Notes: a model not told the origin generated them from the sequence alone. A DNA stretch of 64,000 bases from Streptomyces sp. NRRL B-24484 (GCF_000717715.1 NZ_JOAI01000030.1:35662-99661), one strand, 5' to 3'. Positions 18,354 to 27,692 are shown, counted from the stretch's first letter. A program made the numbers and translations.

Positions 18354-20287
18354 CCCCGCCCGCCGCCCCCGCCCCGGCGGCTCCGGAACCGGGGGAGCGC
18401 CCGGCCCCGCCGGACGGCATCGCCGACCTGGGACCGATCGCCACCCCCGCCGGGGAGTTCCGGCTCCGGCCCGTCCGGCTGCCCGACGACCTCCCGCTGA
18501 TCGCCGGCTGGATGAACGACCCCTCCGTCGACGCCTGGTGGAGCCTGGCCGGCCCGCCCGGACGCACCGAACGGCACCTGCGCGACCAACTCGACGGCGA
18601 CGGCCGCAGCCTGCCCTGCCTCGGCCTGCTCGACGGCACCCCGATGAGCTACTGGGAGATCTACCGGGCCGACCTCGACCCGATCGCCGCCCACTACCCG
18701 GCCGAGCCCCACGACACCGGCCTCCACCTGCTGCTCGGCCCGCCCGCCGCGCGCGGCCGCGGCCTCGGCGCCGTCCTGCTCGACGCCCTCGCCGCGCACG
18801 TCCTCGCCCACCGCCCCGCCTGCCGCCGCGTCCTCGCCGAACCCGACGTCCGCAACACCGCCTGCCGCCGCTCCCTCGAACGGGCCGGATTCCGGCAGGA
18901 CGGCGAGCTCCGACTCCCCGACAAGACCGCCGCACTGATGGTCCGCCCCCGCGCCCGCACCCGCCCGCTCCCCGCACCCCGCGGCGGCGGCGAACCGTAC
19001 GACCTGCTCGGCGTCGGCATCGGTCCGTTCAACCTCTCCCTCGCCGCGCTCGCCCACGGCGCCGCCGACGCCGTCTCCGCACTGTTCTGCGAGGCCGAGC
19101 CCGAGTACCGCTGGCACCCCGGCATGCTCGTCGAGGGCGCCCGGATGCAGGTGCCCTTCCTCGCCGACCTGGTCTCCCTGGTCGACCCCACCAGCCCCTG
19201 GTCCTTCCTCAACTACCTGCGGCACCAGGAACGCCTCTTCCCCTTCTACTTCGCCGAGCGCTTCCAGCTCTCCCGCCGCGAGTACGCCCACTACTGCCGC
19301 TGGGTCGCCCACCGGCTGCCCAACTGCCGCTTCGGCGCACCCGTCACCGCGCTGCGCTGGGACACCGACGAACGGCTGTTCCGCGCCGAGGCCGGCGGCG
19401 AGGAGATCCGCGCCCGCAACGTCGTCCTCGGCGTCGGCACCCGCCCGCACCGGCCGGCCGCCTTCGCCGACCTCGCCGGCCACCCCCGGGTCTGGCACTC
19501 CGCCGACTACCTCGCACGCCGCGCCAGCCTCGACGGCGCCCGCGACATCACCGTCCTCGGCTCCGGCCAGTCCGGCGCCGAGGTCTTCCTCGACCTGCTG
19601 CGCCACCGCGCGGACGACGGCACCCGGCTGCGCTGGCTCAGCCGCACCCGCGCCCTGGCCCCCATGGAGTACTCCAAGCTCGGCCTGGAGCACTTCACCC
19701 CCGACTACACCCGCTACTTCCACAGCCTCCCGCGCGAGGTCCGCGACCGGCTGGTGCCCGCCCAGTGGCAGCTCCACAAGGCCGCCAGCGCGGAGACCCT
19801 CGCCGAGATCCACGACCTGCTGTACGAGCGTTCCGTCGGCCGGCCGCCCGGCGGCGACCCGGTCGAGATCGTCCCCGGCACCGCCGTCACGGCCGCCCGC
19901 ACCGGACCCTGCGGCGGCCTCGAACTCCACTGCCGGCACAGCGACTCCGGGGCCGACCACACCCTGCGCACCGACGCCGTGGTGCTCGCGACCGGCTACC
20001 GCGCCACCCGCCCCGACGCCCTCGACCCGATCGCCGACCTCATCGACTGGGACGAGCAGGGCCGCTACCGCGTCGACCTGGACCACCGGGTCGCCACCCG
20101 GCCCGGACTCACCGGCGGCCTCTACGTGCAGAACGCCGAACTGCACACCCACGGCGTCGGCACCCCCGACCTCGGGCTCGGCGCCCACCGCGCCGCCGTG
20201 ATCCTCAACGCCGTCGCCGGCAAGGAGCTCCACCCGCTGCCTGCCCGCACCGCCTGGACGAGCTTCGCCCCGCCCGGCGGGGTCTGA
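18350..20287 (+). CDS. Fused acetyltransferase and L-lysine/ornithine N-monooxygenase
   Basis: 645-residue two-domain siderophore enzyme. Residues about 20-205 are a GNAT-like domain of the AlcB/IucB/RhbD type (WMNDPSVDAWW, GTPMSYWEIYRA, RGRGLGAVLLDAL, RNTACRRSLERAGF). Residues about 218-640 form an IucD/SidA-type flavin monooxygenase (FAD motif GVGIGPFNLSLA; NADPH motif GSGQSGAEV near 402; C-terminal VVLATGYRATRPDA). The monooxygenase would make an N-hydroxy amine and the transferase would acylate it, giving the hydroxamate arm for the NIS synthetase. These are two separate genes in aerobactin and desferrioxamine systems. Translationally coupled to the synthetase through ATGA. Confidence 0.9.
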   Translation: MTPPAAPAPAAPEPGERPAPPDGIADLGPIATPAGEFRLRPVRLPDDLPLIAGWMNDPSVDAWWSLAGPPGRTERHLRDQLDGDGRSLPCLGLLDGTPMSYWEIYRADLDPIAAHYPAEPHDTGLHLLLGPPAARGRGLGAVLLDALAAHVLAHRPACRRVLAEPDVRNTACRRSLERAGFRQDGELRLPDKTAALMVRPRARTRPLPAPRGGGEPYDLLGVGIGPFNLSLAALAHGAADAVSALFCEAEPEYRWHPGMLVEGARMQVPFLADLVSLVDPTSPWSFLNYLRHQERLFPFYFAERFQLSRREYAHYCRWVAHRLPNCRFGAPVTALRWDTDERLFRAEAGGEEIRARNVVLGVGTRPHRPAAFADLAGHPRVWHSADYLARRASLDGARDITVLGSGQSGAEVFLDLLRHRADDGTRLRWLSRTRALAPMEYSKLGLEHFTPDYTRYFHSLPREVRDRLVPAQWQLHKAASAETLAEIHDLLYERSVGRPPGGDPVEIVPGTAVTAARTGPCGGLELHCRHSDSGADHTLRTDAVVLATGYRATRPDALDPIADLIDWDEQGRYRVDLDHRVATRPGLTGGLYVQNAELHTHGVGTPDLGLGAHRAAVILNAVAGKELHPLPARTAWTSFAPPGGV

Positions 20288-20292
20288 GCCCC

Positions 20293-20396
20293 GCCGGTCC
20301 GCCGTGGCGCCGTACCGCCGGTCCGCCGTGGCGCCGTACCGCCGGTCCGCCGGTCCGCCGTGGCGCCGTACCGCCGGTCCGCCGGTCCGCCGTGGC
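20293..20396 (+). repeat. 13-unit octamer tandem repeat
   Basis: Three octamers, A = GCCGGTCC, B = GCCGTGGC and C = GCCGTACC, are arranged ABC ABC AABC AAB without a mismatch over 104 bp. It begins 6 bases after the siderophore operon stop. All units begin GCCG, giving an 8-bp phase. No open frame is favoured. The structure implies slippage or unequal exchange at both the 24-bp and 8-bp levels. Confidence 0.93.
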
Positions 20397-20506
20397 GTCC
20401 GGGGCCGGGCCGGGGCGCACGGGGCGCCCGGCCCGGCGGGCGCCCCGGCCCCGCCCGCCGCAGCGCGCACCGATTGTCGGCGGCGCGCAATAAGGTGGGC
20501 GGCGTC

Positions 20507-22591
20507 ATGACGAACGACTCCGCACCCCTGCCCCTGCCGGGCGACGACACGCCGGCCCCCGTACCGCGCTCCCGCATCCCCGAGCTGCTGCACGCTGCCG
20601 TCACCGCGGTCGGCGGCATCGAGCGCCCCGGCCAGGTCAGGATGGCCGAGGCCGTCGCGGACGCGGTCGACGAGGGCGAACACCTCCTCGTCCAGGCCGG
20701 CACCGGCACCGGAAAGTCCCTCGCCTACCTGGTGCCCGCCCTCGCCCACGGCGACCGCGTGGTGGTCGCCACCGCCACCCTCGCCCTGCAGCGCCAGCTC
20801 GTCGAGCGCGACCTGCCGCGCACCGTCGACGCCCTGCACCCCGTGCTGCGCCGCCGCCCGGCCTTCGCGATGCTCAAGGGCCGCTCCAACTACCTGTGCC
20901 TGCACCGGGTGCACGAGGGCACCCCGGCGGACGAGGGCGAGGGCCTGTTCGACGCCGCCGAGGTGCTCGGCGGCCCGAGCAGCAAGCTCGGCCAGGACGT
21001 GGTGCGGCTGCGCGAGTGGGCGGACGAGACGGAGACCGGCGACCGGGACGACCTCTCGCCGGGCGTCTCCGACAAGGCCTGGGCCCAGCTGTCGGTCAGC
21101 TCCTCCGAGTGCCTCGGCGCCTCCAAGTGCCCGTACGGCCAGGAGTGCTTCGCGGAGGCCGCGCGCGAGCGGGCCAAGGTGGCGGACGTCGTCGTCACCA
21201 ACCACGCGATGCTCGCGATCGACGCGATCGAGGGCGCGCCGGTGCTGCCCGAGCACGGGCTGCTGATCATCGACGAGGCGCACGAGCTGGTGAACCGGGT
21301 GACCGGCGCCGCCACGGCGGAGCTCACCGTCCACGCGGTGAACCGGGCCGTCCGGCGGGCCGCCAAGCTCGCCAACGAGAAGTCGGTGGACGCCCTCCAG
21401 GCCGCCGCCGAGAACTACCACGGGCTGATGGAGACCGCGCAGCCCGGCCGGGTCGAGGAACTGCCCGAGTACCTCGCCTACGCCGTGACCGCGATCCGGG
21501 ACGCCGCCCGCCAGGTCATCACCTCGCTCGGCGAGACGAGGGACCGCTCGCTCTCGGACGAGGACGCGGTGCGCAAGCAGGCCATGGCCTCCGCCGAGTC
21601 GCTGCACGAGACGGCGGACCGGCTGCTCCAGGACTCCGCCTACGACGTGGTGTGGATCGAGCGCAGCGACCGGTTCGGGGCCGGCACGGCCTCGCTGCGG
21701 GTCGCCCCGCTCTCCGTCTCCGGTCTGCTGCGGGAGAACCTCTACCGGGACCGCTCGGTGGTGCTCACCTCGGCGACGCTCAAGCTGGGCGGCGACTTCA
21801 ACGGCGTGGCCGCATCGGTCGGGCTGCCGGCGGAGGGCCGGCTGCCGGACGAGCGGACGGCCGTCGAGCCGGAGCCCGACGGCGGCGAGGACGTTCCGCC
21901 GACCTGGCGCGGCCTCGACGTCGGCTCGCCGTTCACCTACCCCAAGCAGGGCATCCTCTACGTCGCCAAGCACCTGCCGCCGCCCGGCCGCGAGCCGGAC
22001 CGGCCGGCCATGCTGGACGAGCTCGCCGAGCTGATCGGCGCGGCCGGCGGGCGCACGCTCGGCCTGTTCTCCTCGATGCGGGCCGCGCAGGCCGCGGCGG
22101 AGGCGCTGCGCGAGCGGCTGGACAACCGCATCCTGCTGCAGGGCGAGGAGACGCTCGGCGAGCTGATCAAGGCGTTCGCCTCGGACGCCGAGTCCTGCCT
22201 GTTCGGCACCCTGTCGCTCTGGCAGGGCGTCGACGTGCCCGGATCGGCCTGCCAGCTGGTGGTCATGGACCGCATCCCCTTCCCGCGGCCGGACGACCCG
22301 CTGATGAGCGCCCGGCAGAAGGCGGTGGAGGAGGCCGGCGGCAACGGCTTCATGGCCGTGGCGGCGACCCATGCGGCGCTGCTGATGGCGCAGGGCGCGG
22401 GACGGCTGGTCCGCGCGGCGGACGACCGCGGCGTGGTGGCGGTGCTCGACCCGCGCCTGGCCACCGCCCGGTACGGCGGGTTCTTCCGCTCGTCGATGCC
22501 GGACTTCTGGTACACCAACGACCGCAACCAGGTCCGCCGCTCACTGGCGGCGATCGACGCCTCGGCCCCGCCGGTGAAGCCGGTCCGGTAG
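20507..22591 (+). CDS. DinG/XPD-family ATP-dependent helicase
   Basis: 694-residue superfamily 2 helicase. Motif I is AGTGTGKSLAYLVPA, and motif II is the DEAH box in LIIDEAHELVNR. Cysteines between motifs I and II (LCLHRVHEG, then CLGASKCPYGQECF) match the Fe-S cluster site of DinG/XPD helicases. The C-terminal helicase half has LTSATL, LFSSMRAAQAAAE, SLWQGVDVPG and QGAGRLVR. It resolves DNA structures during repair or replication. Convergent with lexA, although I see no SOS box in its own upstream region. ATG at 20507 lacks a strong ribosome binding site. Confidence 0.9.
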   Translation: MTNDSAPLPLPGDDTPAPVPRSRIPELLHAAVTAVGGIERPGQVRMAEAVADAVDEGEHLLVQAGTGTGKSLAYLVPALAHGDRVVVATATLALQRQLVERDLPRTVDALHPVLRRRPAFAMLKGRSNYLCLHRVHEGTPADEGEGLFDAAEVLGGPSSKLGQDVVRLREWADETETGDRDDLSPGVSDKAWAQLSVSSSECLGASKCPYGQECFAEAARERAKVADVVVTNHAMLAIDAIEGAPVLPEHGLLIIDEAHELVNRVTGAATAELTVHAVNRAVRRAAKLANEKSVDALQAAAENYHGLMETAQPGRVEELPEYLAYAVTAIRDAARQVITSLGETRDRSLSDEDAVRKQAMASAESLHETADRLLQDSAYDVVWIERSDRFGAGTASLRVAPLSVSGLLRENLYRDRSVVLTSATLKLGGDFNGVAASVGLPAEGRLPDERTAVEPEPDGGEDVPPTWRGLDVGSPFTYPKQGILYVAKHLPPPGREPDRPAMLDELAELIGAAGGRTLGLFSSMRAAQAAAEALRERLDNRILLQGEETLGELIKAFASDAESCLFGTLSLWQGVDVPGSACQLVVMDRIPFPRPDDPLMSARQKAVEEAGGNGFMAVAATHAALLMAQGAGRLVRAADDRGVVAVLDPRLATARYGGFFRSSMPDFWYTNDRNQVRRSLAAIDASAPPVKPVR

Positions 22592-22717
22592 CCGGGGCGC
22601 GCCGTGCACCTCCCGCTCGGTCGGGGATGGGCCGGTCAGGGCAAGCAGAAGGGGGCGCGGGGAGCCGCGCGGGCCGTGTGCCCCGCGCAGTTCTCCGCGC
22701 CCCCGGCGCGCTGCCCG

Positions 22718-23542
22718 TCAGAGGCGTCGCAGCACCGCGACGACCTTGCCGAGGATGGTGGCGTTGTCGCCCGGGATCGGGTCGTACGCCGGGTTGTGCG
22801 GCATCAGCCAGATCTTGCCGTCCTCGCGCTTGAGGCGCTTGACGGTGGCCTCGCCGTCGATCATCGCCGCGACGATGTCGCCGTTCTCGGCGACCGGCTG
22901 CCGGCGGACGGTGACCCAGTCCCCGTCGCAGATCGCCGCCTCGATCATCGAGTCGCCGCGGACGGTGAGCGCGAAGAGCTCGCCCTCGCCGACCAGCTGA
23001 CGCGGCAGCGGGAAGACGTCCTCGACGGTCTGCTCGGCGAGGATCGGGCCACCCGCCGCGATCCGGCCGACCAGCGGCACGTAGGAGGTCGAGGGGCGGC
23101 CGGCCGTCTCCGCGGTGTTGGGGCGGGCGACCTCGACGCCGCGGACCTCGTAGGCACGCGGGCGGTGCGGGTCGCGGCGGAGGAAGCCCTTGCGCTCCAG
23201 GGCCATCAGCTGGTGGGCGACGGAGGAGGTGGAGGAGAGGCCGACGGCCTGGCCGATCTCGCGCATGGAGGGCGGGTACCCCCGGCGCTGGACCGAGTCC
23301 CGGATGACCTCGATGACCCGGCGCTGGCGCTCCGTCAGGCCGGCCTCGTCGGTGCGGATGCCGGGCGGCCGGCCGGGCAGGGAGCGGGTGGGGACGGTCG
23401 CGCCGAGCACGGCATCCTGCACGGCGGCGTGCTCGATCGGCTGGCTACGGCTCATGCTGTGGTCCACGCCTTGCTGGTCCGTGGTGCGCGCGGAGCGCTC
23501 CTGCACCGGGATGGAGTTGCTCTTGAGTTCTACGGTGTTCAT
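22718..23542 (-). CDS. lexA: SOS transcriptional repressor LexA
   Basis: 274-residue repressor and self-cleaving S24 protease. A disordered N-terminal extension (about 1-65) precedes the winged-helix DNA-binding domain ([12 protein letters not shown] and [16 protein letters not shown]). The cleavage site is the A-G bond in RIAAGGPIL. Catalytic Ser lies in [11 protein letters not shown] and Lys in [10 protein letters not shown]. The first ATG is used. MSRSQPIE inside the extension is an alternative start giving a length closer to other LexA proteins. An SOS box in its own promoter indicates autorepression. Confidence 0.96.
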   Translation of the reverse strand: MNTVELKSNSIPVQERSARTTDQQGVDHSMSRSQPIEHAAVQDAVLGATVPTRSLPGRPPGIRTDEAGLTERQRRVIEVIRDSVQRRGYPPSMREIGQAVGLSSTSSVAHQLMALERKGFLRRDPHRPRAYEVRGVEVARPNTAETAGRPSTSYVPLVGRIAAGGPILAEQTVEDVFPLPRQLVGEGELFALTVRGDSMIEAAICDGDWVTVRRQPVAENGDIVAAMIDGEATVKRLKREDGKIWLMPHNPAYDPIPGDNATILGKVVAVLRRL

Positions 23543-23611
23543 CGCGGCCCCTCATTGGACAGGCGTTTCTCCCTTGCCCTGCTCAACTGGTGCCCCTATC
23601 GAAAGGTTGCG

Positions 23612-23627
23612 CCAAACACACGTTCGA
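23612..23627 (-). promoter_or_regulatory. SOS box (LexA operator) of lexA
   Basis: Read on the minus strand the site is TCGAACGTGTGTTTGG, a close match to the actinobacterial TCGAAC-N4-GTTCGA consensus with an imperfect right half. It overlaps the predicted lexA transcription start, as expected for autorepression. Confidence 0.82.
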
Positions 23628-23631
23628 GTGA

Positions 23632-23660
23632 ATTATTTAGCAGTCTGCTGACTCGATCAA
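23632..23660 (-). promoter_or_regulatory. lexA promoter
   Basis: On the minus strand TTGATC (23655-23660), a 17-bp spacer and AATAAT (23632-23637) form a good housekeeping-type promoter. The predicted start of transcription falls within the SOS box at 23612-23627. Confidence 0.6.
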
Positions 23661-23675
23661 GGCTTTGGGTGTACA

Positions 23676-23691
23676 TCGATTAAATGTTCGA
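23676..23691 (+). promoter_or_regulatory. Second SOS-box-like site
   Basis: TCGATTAAATGTTCGA keeps the outer TCGA/TTCGA and AATGTTCGA half of the SOS consensus but has TT in place of AC in the left half. It lies about 50 bp beyond the first box in the lexA-nrdR intergenic region and could serve either gene. Confidence 0.5.
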
Positions 23692-23812
23692 CTCCGGGCA
23701 GTCTATTTCACCCTCCCCGGAGATTTCGACCCGGTCCGCGGAACACGCCGCGCGGGTGGCGGTGCGAACACTGCGGACGAACCGGATCCGTTCGGCGTGG
23801 CGAAGCCCCCGA

Positions 23813-23859
23813 GCGCTAGATCTTGTGCCAGTCTCACCCGTCGGGCCCACAGGTTGTGG
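23813..23859 (+). promoter_or_regulatory. Pair of NrdR boxes upstream of nrdR
   Basis: Two 16-bp sites, 23813-23828 (GCGCTAGATCTTGTGC) and 23844-23859, share the right half TTGTG. They are offset by exactly 31 bp, three helical turns, as is typical for cooperative NrdR binding. The first matches the ACAC-W-ATAT-W-GTGT consensus at about 11 of 16 positions, the second more weakly. They predict control of nrdR and nrdJ by dATP/ATP-bound NrdR. Confidence 0.62.
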
Positions 23860-23937
23860 TCGAGCTTGCTGTGGACCCCCGCTCATCGCGTAGAGTGGCC
23901 CGGTCCGCTGTCACGCCCTTCGGGAGGGAGTCCTCAG

Positions 23938-24435
23938 GTGCACTGCCCCTTCTGCCGGCATCCCGACAGCCGGGTCGTGGACAGCCGGGCCAGCGACGAC
24001 GGCAGTTCCATCCGCCGCCGCCGCCAGTGCCCCGACTGCGGCCGCCGTTTCACCACGGTCGAAACCGCGACCCTGATGGTGATCAAGCGCAGTGGCGTCA
24101 CCGAGCCCTTCTCCCGCGAGAAGGTGATCTCCGGCGTCCGCAAGGCCTGCCAGGGCCGGCCGGTCACCGAGGACGCGCTCGCGCAGCTGGGCCAGCGGGT
24201 CGAGGAGTGCGTGCGCGCCTCCGGCAGCGCCGAGCTGTCCACCCACGACGTCGGCCTGGCCATACTGGGCCCGCTCAAGGAGCTCGACGTCGTCGCGTAC
24301 CTGAGGTTCGCGTCGGTCTACCGGGCCTTCGACGGCCTGGAGGACTTCGAGGCCGCCATCGCGGAGCTCCGCGCCGAGCGGCCGTTCGTCCCGGAGGACG
24401 GCGCCGCGCTGCCCTCCCCCGCCGCCGCGCCCTAG
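23938..24435 (+). CDS. nrdR: Ribonucleotide reductase repressor NrdR
   Basis: 165-residue zinc-ribbon plus ATP-cone regulator. The zinc ribbon is CPFC (about 3-6) with CPDCGRRF. The following segment [16 protein letters not shown] leads into the ATP cone (about 46-135; [27 protein letters not shown]). It senses the dATP/ATP ratio and represses ribonucleotide reductase genes. GTG at 23938 follows GGGAGGGAG. Located 194 bp upstream of nrdJ, with which it is likely co-transcribed. Confidence 0.96.
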   Translation: MHCPFCRHPDSRVVDSRASDDGSSIRRRRQCPDCGRRFTTVETATLMVIKRSGVTEPFSREKVISGVRKACQGRPVTEDALAQLGQRVEECVRASGSAELSTHDVGLAILGPLKELDVVAYLRFASVYRAFDGLEDFEAAIAELRAERPFVPEDGAALPSPAAAP

Positions 24436-24629
24436 GGCCGCGGCCAAGGTCCACCGCTCCGGCCGTCCGCGGCCGGCGCGCGCCCGCGCAACGGTTACAG
24501 AACACAACACAACGTGCGAAAGCGGTCACCGTTCGAGGCTGCCCGCACACCAGGAAGCGAACCACCGGATGCCCCGTAAGCCGGAAGCATCGGGGCGTCC
24601 AGGGCGTTTGCCCAGGAGGAGGAGAAGAA

Positions 24630-27509
24630 GTGACTGACACGACGAGCGGTTCCGCACGCGGGTCGAAGTCCGCGAAGGCGACCAAGGCGGGCGGCAAGGC
24701 GCCCGAGGGCGGGCTGCGGATCGGGCGCATCTACACCACTCCTGGCGTCCACCCCTACGACCAGGTGACCTGGGAGCGCCGCGACGTCGTCATGACCAAC
24801 TGGCGTGACGGCTCGATCAACTTCGAGCAGCGCGGCGTGGAGTTCCCCGACTTCTGGTCGGTCAACGCGGTCAACATCGTGACCTCGAAGTACTTCCGCG
24901 GCGCCGTGGGCACCCCGCAGCGCGAGTGGAGCCTCAAGCAGATCATCGACCGCGTGGTGCTCACCTACCGCGCCGCCGGTGAGAAGCACGGCTACTTCGC
25001 CACCCCGGAGGACGCCGAGACCTTCGAGCACGAGCTGACCCACGCCCTCCTCCACCAGGTGTTCAGCTTCAACTCGCCGGTCTGGTTCAACGTCGGCACC
25101 AAGCAGCCCCAGCAGGTCTCCGCCTGCTTCATCCTGGCCGTCGACGACTCCATGGAGTCGATCCTCGACTGGTACAAGGAAGAGGGCATGATCTTCAAGG
25201 GCGGCTCCGGCGCCGGCCTCAACCTCTCCCGGATCCGCTCCTCCAAGGAGCTGCTGTCCTCCGGCGGCAACGCCTCCGGCCCGGTCTCCTTCATGCGCGG
25301 CGCCGACGCCTCCGCCGGCACCATCAAGTCGGGCGGCGCCACCCGCCGCGCGGCCAAGATGGTCGTCCTGGACGTCGACCACCCGGACGTCGAGGCCTTC
25401 ATCGAGACCAAGGTGAAGGAGGAGGAGAAGATCCGCGCCCTGCGCGACGCCGGGTTCGACATGGACCTGGGCGGCGACGACATCACCTCCGTCCAGTACC
25501 AGAACGCCAACAACTCCGTCCGCGTCTCGGACGAGTTCATGACGGCGGTCGAGAACGGCACCGCCTTCGGCCTGCGTGCCCGGATGACCGGCGAGGTCAT
25601 CGAGACCGTCGACGCCAAGCAGCTCTTCCGCAAGATGGCCGAGGCCGCCTGGGCCTGTGCCGACCCGGGCATCCAGTACGACTCGACCATCAACCACTGG
25701 CACACCTGCCCGGAGTCCGGCCGCATCAACGCGTCCAACCCCTGCTCCGAGTACATGCACCTGGACAACTCCAGCTGCAACCTCGCCTCGCTCAACCTGA
25801 TGAAGTTCCTCCGCGACGACGACTCCTTCGACGCCGGGACCTTCGCCAAGGTCGTCGAGCTGGTCATCACCGCGATGGACATCTCCATCTGCTTCGCCGA
25901 CTTCCCGACCGAGAAGATCGGCGAGACCACCCGCGCCTTCCGCCAGCTCGGCATCGGCTACGCCAACCTCGGCGCCCTGCTGATGGCCACCGGCCACGCG
26001 TACGACTCCGAGGGCGGCCGCGCGCTGGCCGGCGCCATCACCTCGCTGATGACCGGCACCGCCTACCGCCGCGGCGCCGAACTCGCCGGCGTGGTCGGCC
26101 CGTACGAGGGCTACGCCCGCAACGCCGCCGCCCACCGCCGGGTGATGCAGCAGCACGCGGACGCCAACGCCGCCGCCGTCGCGGTCGACGACCTGGACGC
26201 CCCGGTGTGGGCCGCCGCCACCGAGACCTGGGGCGACGTGATCCGCCTGGGCGCCGCGAACGGCTTCCGCAACGCGCAGGCCTCCGTGCTCGCCCCGACC
26301 GGCACCATCGGCCTGATGATGGACTGCGACACCACCGGCGTCGAGCCGGACCTCGCACTGGTCAAGTTCAAGAAGCTCGTCGGCGGCGGCTCGATGCAGA
26401 TCGTCAACGGCACCGTGCCGCGCGCCCTGAAGCGCCTCGGCTACCAGGACGAGCAGGTCGAGGCGGTCGTCGCCCACATCGCCGAGCACGGCAACGTGAT
26501 CGACGCCCCGGGCCTCAAGTCCGCCCACTACGAGGTCTTCGACTGCGCGATGGGCGAGCGCTCCATCTCGCCGATGGGCCACGTGCGGATGATGTCGGCG
26601 ATCCAGCCGTGGATCTCCGGCGCCATCTCCAAGACGGTCAACATGCCCGAGAACGCCTCGGTCGAGGACGTCGAGGAGATCTACTTCGAGGCGTGGAAGC
26701 TCGGTGTGAAGGCGCTCGCCATCTACCGCGACAACTGCAAGGTCGGCCAGCCGCTCTCGGCCAAGACCAAGACCCCGGCCGTCGAGGAGAAGGCCGCCGC
26801 GGCGCCCGCCGCGGTCGAGAAGGTCGTCGAGTACCGCCCCGTCCGCAAGCGCCTCCCGAAGGGCCGCCCGGGCATCACCACCTCCTTCACGGTCGGCGGC
26901 GCCGAGGGCTACATGACGGCCAACTCCTACCCGGACGACGGCCTGGGCGAGGTCTTCCTGAAGATGTCCAAGCAGGGTTCGACCCTCGCGGGCATGATGG
27001 ACGCCTTCTCGATCGCCGTCTCGGTCGGCCTGCAGTACGGCGTGCCGCTGGAGACCTACGTCTCGAAGTTCACCAACATGCGCTTCGAGCCGGCCGGTCT
27101 GACCGACGACCCGGACGTGCGGATGGCGCAGTCGATCGTCGACTACATCTTCCGCCGCCTGGCGCTGGACTTCCTGCCGTTCGAGACCCGTTCCGCGCTC
27201 GGCATCCACTCCGTCGAGGAGCGGACCCGGCACCTGGAGACGGGCTCGTACGAGCCGGTCGAGGAGGAGGACGTGGACGTGGAGGGCCTCGCCCAGTCCG
27301 CGCCGCTCGCCGCCCCCCGGGCCGCCGAGCCCGCCCCGGCGAAGCCGCAGGCCGCCCCGGCCCGGGCCCACAACTCGACCGAACTGGTGGAGATCCAGCT
27401 GGGCCTGAACGCCGACGCGCCGCTCTGCTTCTCCTGCGGCACCAAGATGCGCCGCGCCGGCAGCTGCTACCTCTGCGAGGGCTGCGGCTCCACCAGCGGC
27501 TGCAGCTGA
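24630..27509 (+). CDS. nrdJ: Class II (B12-dependent) ribonucleotide reductase
   Basis: 959-residue adenosylcobalamin-dependent reductase making dNTPs independently of oxygen. A basic N-terminal tail (1-30) precedes the barrel. Visible landmarks are FNSPVWFNVG, ACFILAVDDSM, GGSGAGLNLSRIRSSKE, NASNPCSEYMHLDNSSCNLASLNL (given by its key cysteines), and LAPTGTIG. The C-terminus holds CFSCGTKM and CYLCEGCGSTSGCS, the redox-active/zinc tail. GTG at 24630 follows GGAGGAGGAG. I looked for a cobalamin riboswitch in the 194-bp leader and see none. Control is more likely through the NrdR boxes. Confidence 0.97.
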   Translation: MTDTTSGSARGSKSAKATKAGGKAPEGGLRIGRIYTTPGVHPYDQVTWERRDVVMTNWRDGSINFEQRGVEFPDFWSVNAVNIVTSKYFRGAVGTPQREWSLKQIIDRVVLTYRAAGEKHGYFATPEDAETFEHELTHALLHQVFSFNSPVWFNVGTKQPQQVSACFILAVDDSMESILDWYKEEGMIFKGGSGAGLNLSRIRSSKELLSSGGNASGPVSFMRGADASAGTIKSGGATRRAAKMVVLDVDHPDVEAFIETKVKEEEKIRALRDAGFDMDLGGDDITSVQYQNANNSVRVSDEFMTAVENGTAFGLRARMTGEVIETVDAKQLFRKMAEAAWACADPGIQYDSTINHWHTCPESGRINASNPCSEYMHLDNSSCNLASLNLMKFLRDDDSFDAGTFAKVVELVITAMDISICFADFPTEKIGETTRAFRQLGIGYANLGALLMATGHAYDSEGGRALAGAITSLMTGTAYRRGAELAGVVGPYEGYARNAAAHRRVMQQHADANAAAVAVDDLDAPVWAAATETWGDVIRLGAANGFRNAQASVLAPTGTIGLMMDCDTTGVEPDLALVKFKKLVGGGSMQIVNGTVPRALKRLGYQDEQVEAVVAHIAEHGNVIDAPGLKSAHYEVFDCAMGERSISPMGHVRMMSAIQPWISGAISKTVNMPENASVEDVEEIYFEAWKLGVKALAIYRDNCKVGQPLSAKTKTPAVEEKAAAAPAAVEKVVEYRPVRKRLPKGRPGITTSFTVGGAEGYMTANSYPDDGLGEVFLKMSKQGSTLAGMMDAFSIAVSVGLQYGVPLETYVSKFTNMRFEPAGLTDDPDVRMAQSIVDYIFRRLALDFLPFETRSALGIHSVEERTRHLETGSYEPVEEEDVDVEGLAQSAPLAAPRAAEPAPAKPQAAPARAHNSTELVEIQLGLNADAPLCFSCGTKMRRAGSCYLCEGCGSTSGCS

Positions 27510-27515
27510 CCCCGG

Positions 27516-27552
27516 GCGGGCCGCGCCGGACACGACGTCCGGCGCGGCCCGC
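27516..27552 (+). terminator. Terminator after nrdJ
   Basis: A perfect 16-bp stem (27516-27531 with 27537-27552) with a 5-base ACGAC loop, starting 7 bases after the nrdJ stop. Confidence 0.88.
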
Positions 27553-27576
27553 GGGGGTGGCCGAACAGCAGCTCAC

Positions 27577-27607
27577 GAAGGGGACCGGCCGTCGGCCGGT
27601 CCCCTTC
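27577..27607. terminator. Second hairpin downstream of nrdJ
   Basis: A perfect 14-bp stem (27577-27590 with 27594-27607) with a GTC loop. It backs up the first terminator and insulates the sigma-factor gene. Confidence 0.8.
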
Positions 27608-27692
27608 GCCGTGCCTGCGTGCTGCGGGACACGACACCGGGCGGGTGCCGTGTCCCGGCCCGGCCGGCGGGGTGGTGCGGCATGATGGGCGG

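Noticed and set aside
20293..20396. CRISPR array
   Set aside because: Units are contiguous octamers without spacers, and no cas genes are present.
24436..24629. Cobalamin riboswitch before nrdJ
   Set aside because: I searched for the B12-box GCCACTG-like sequence and the expected paired elements and did not see them.
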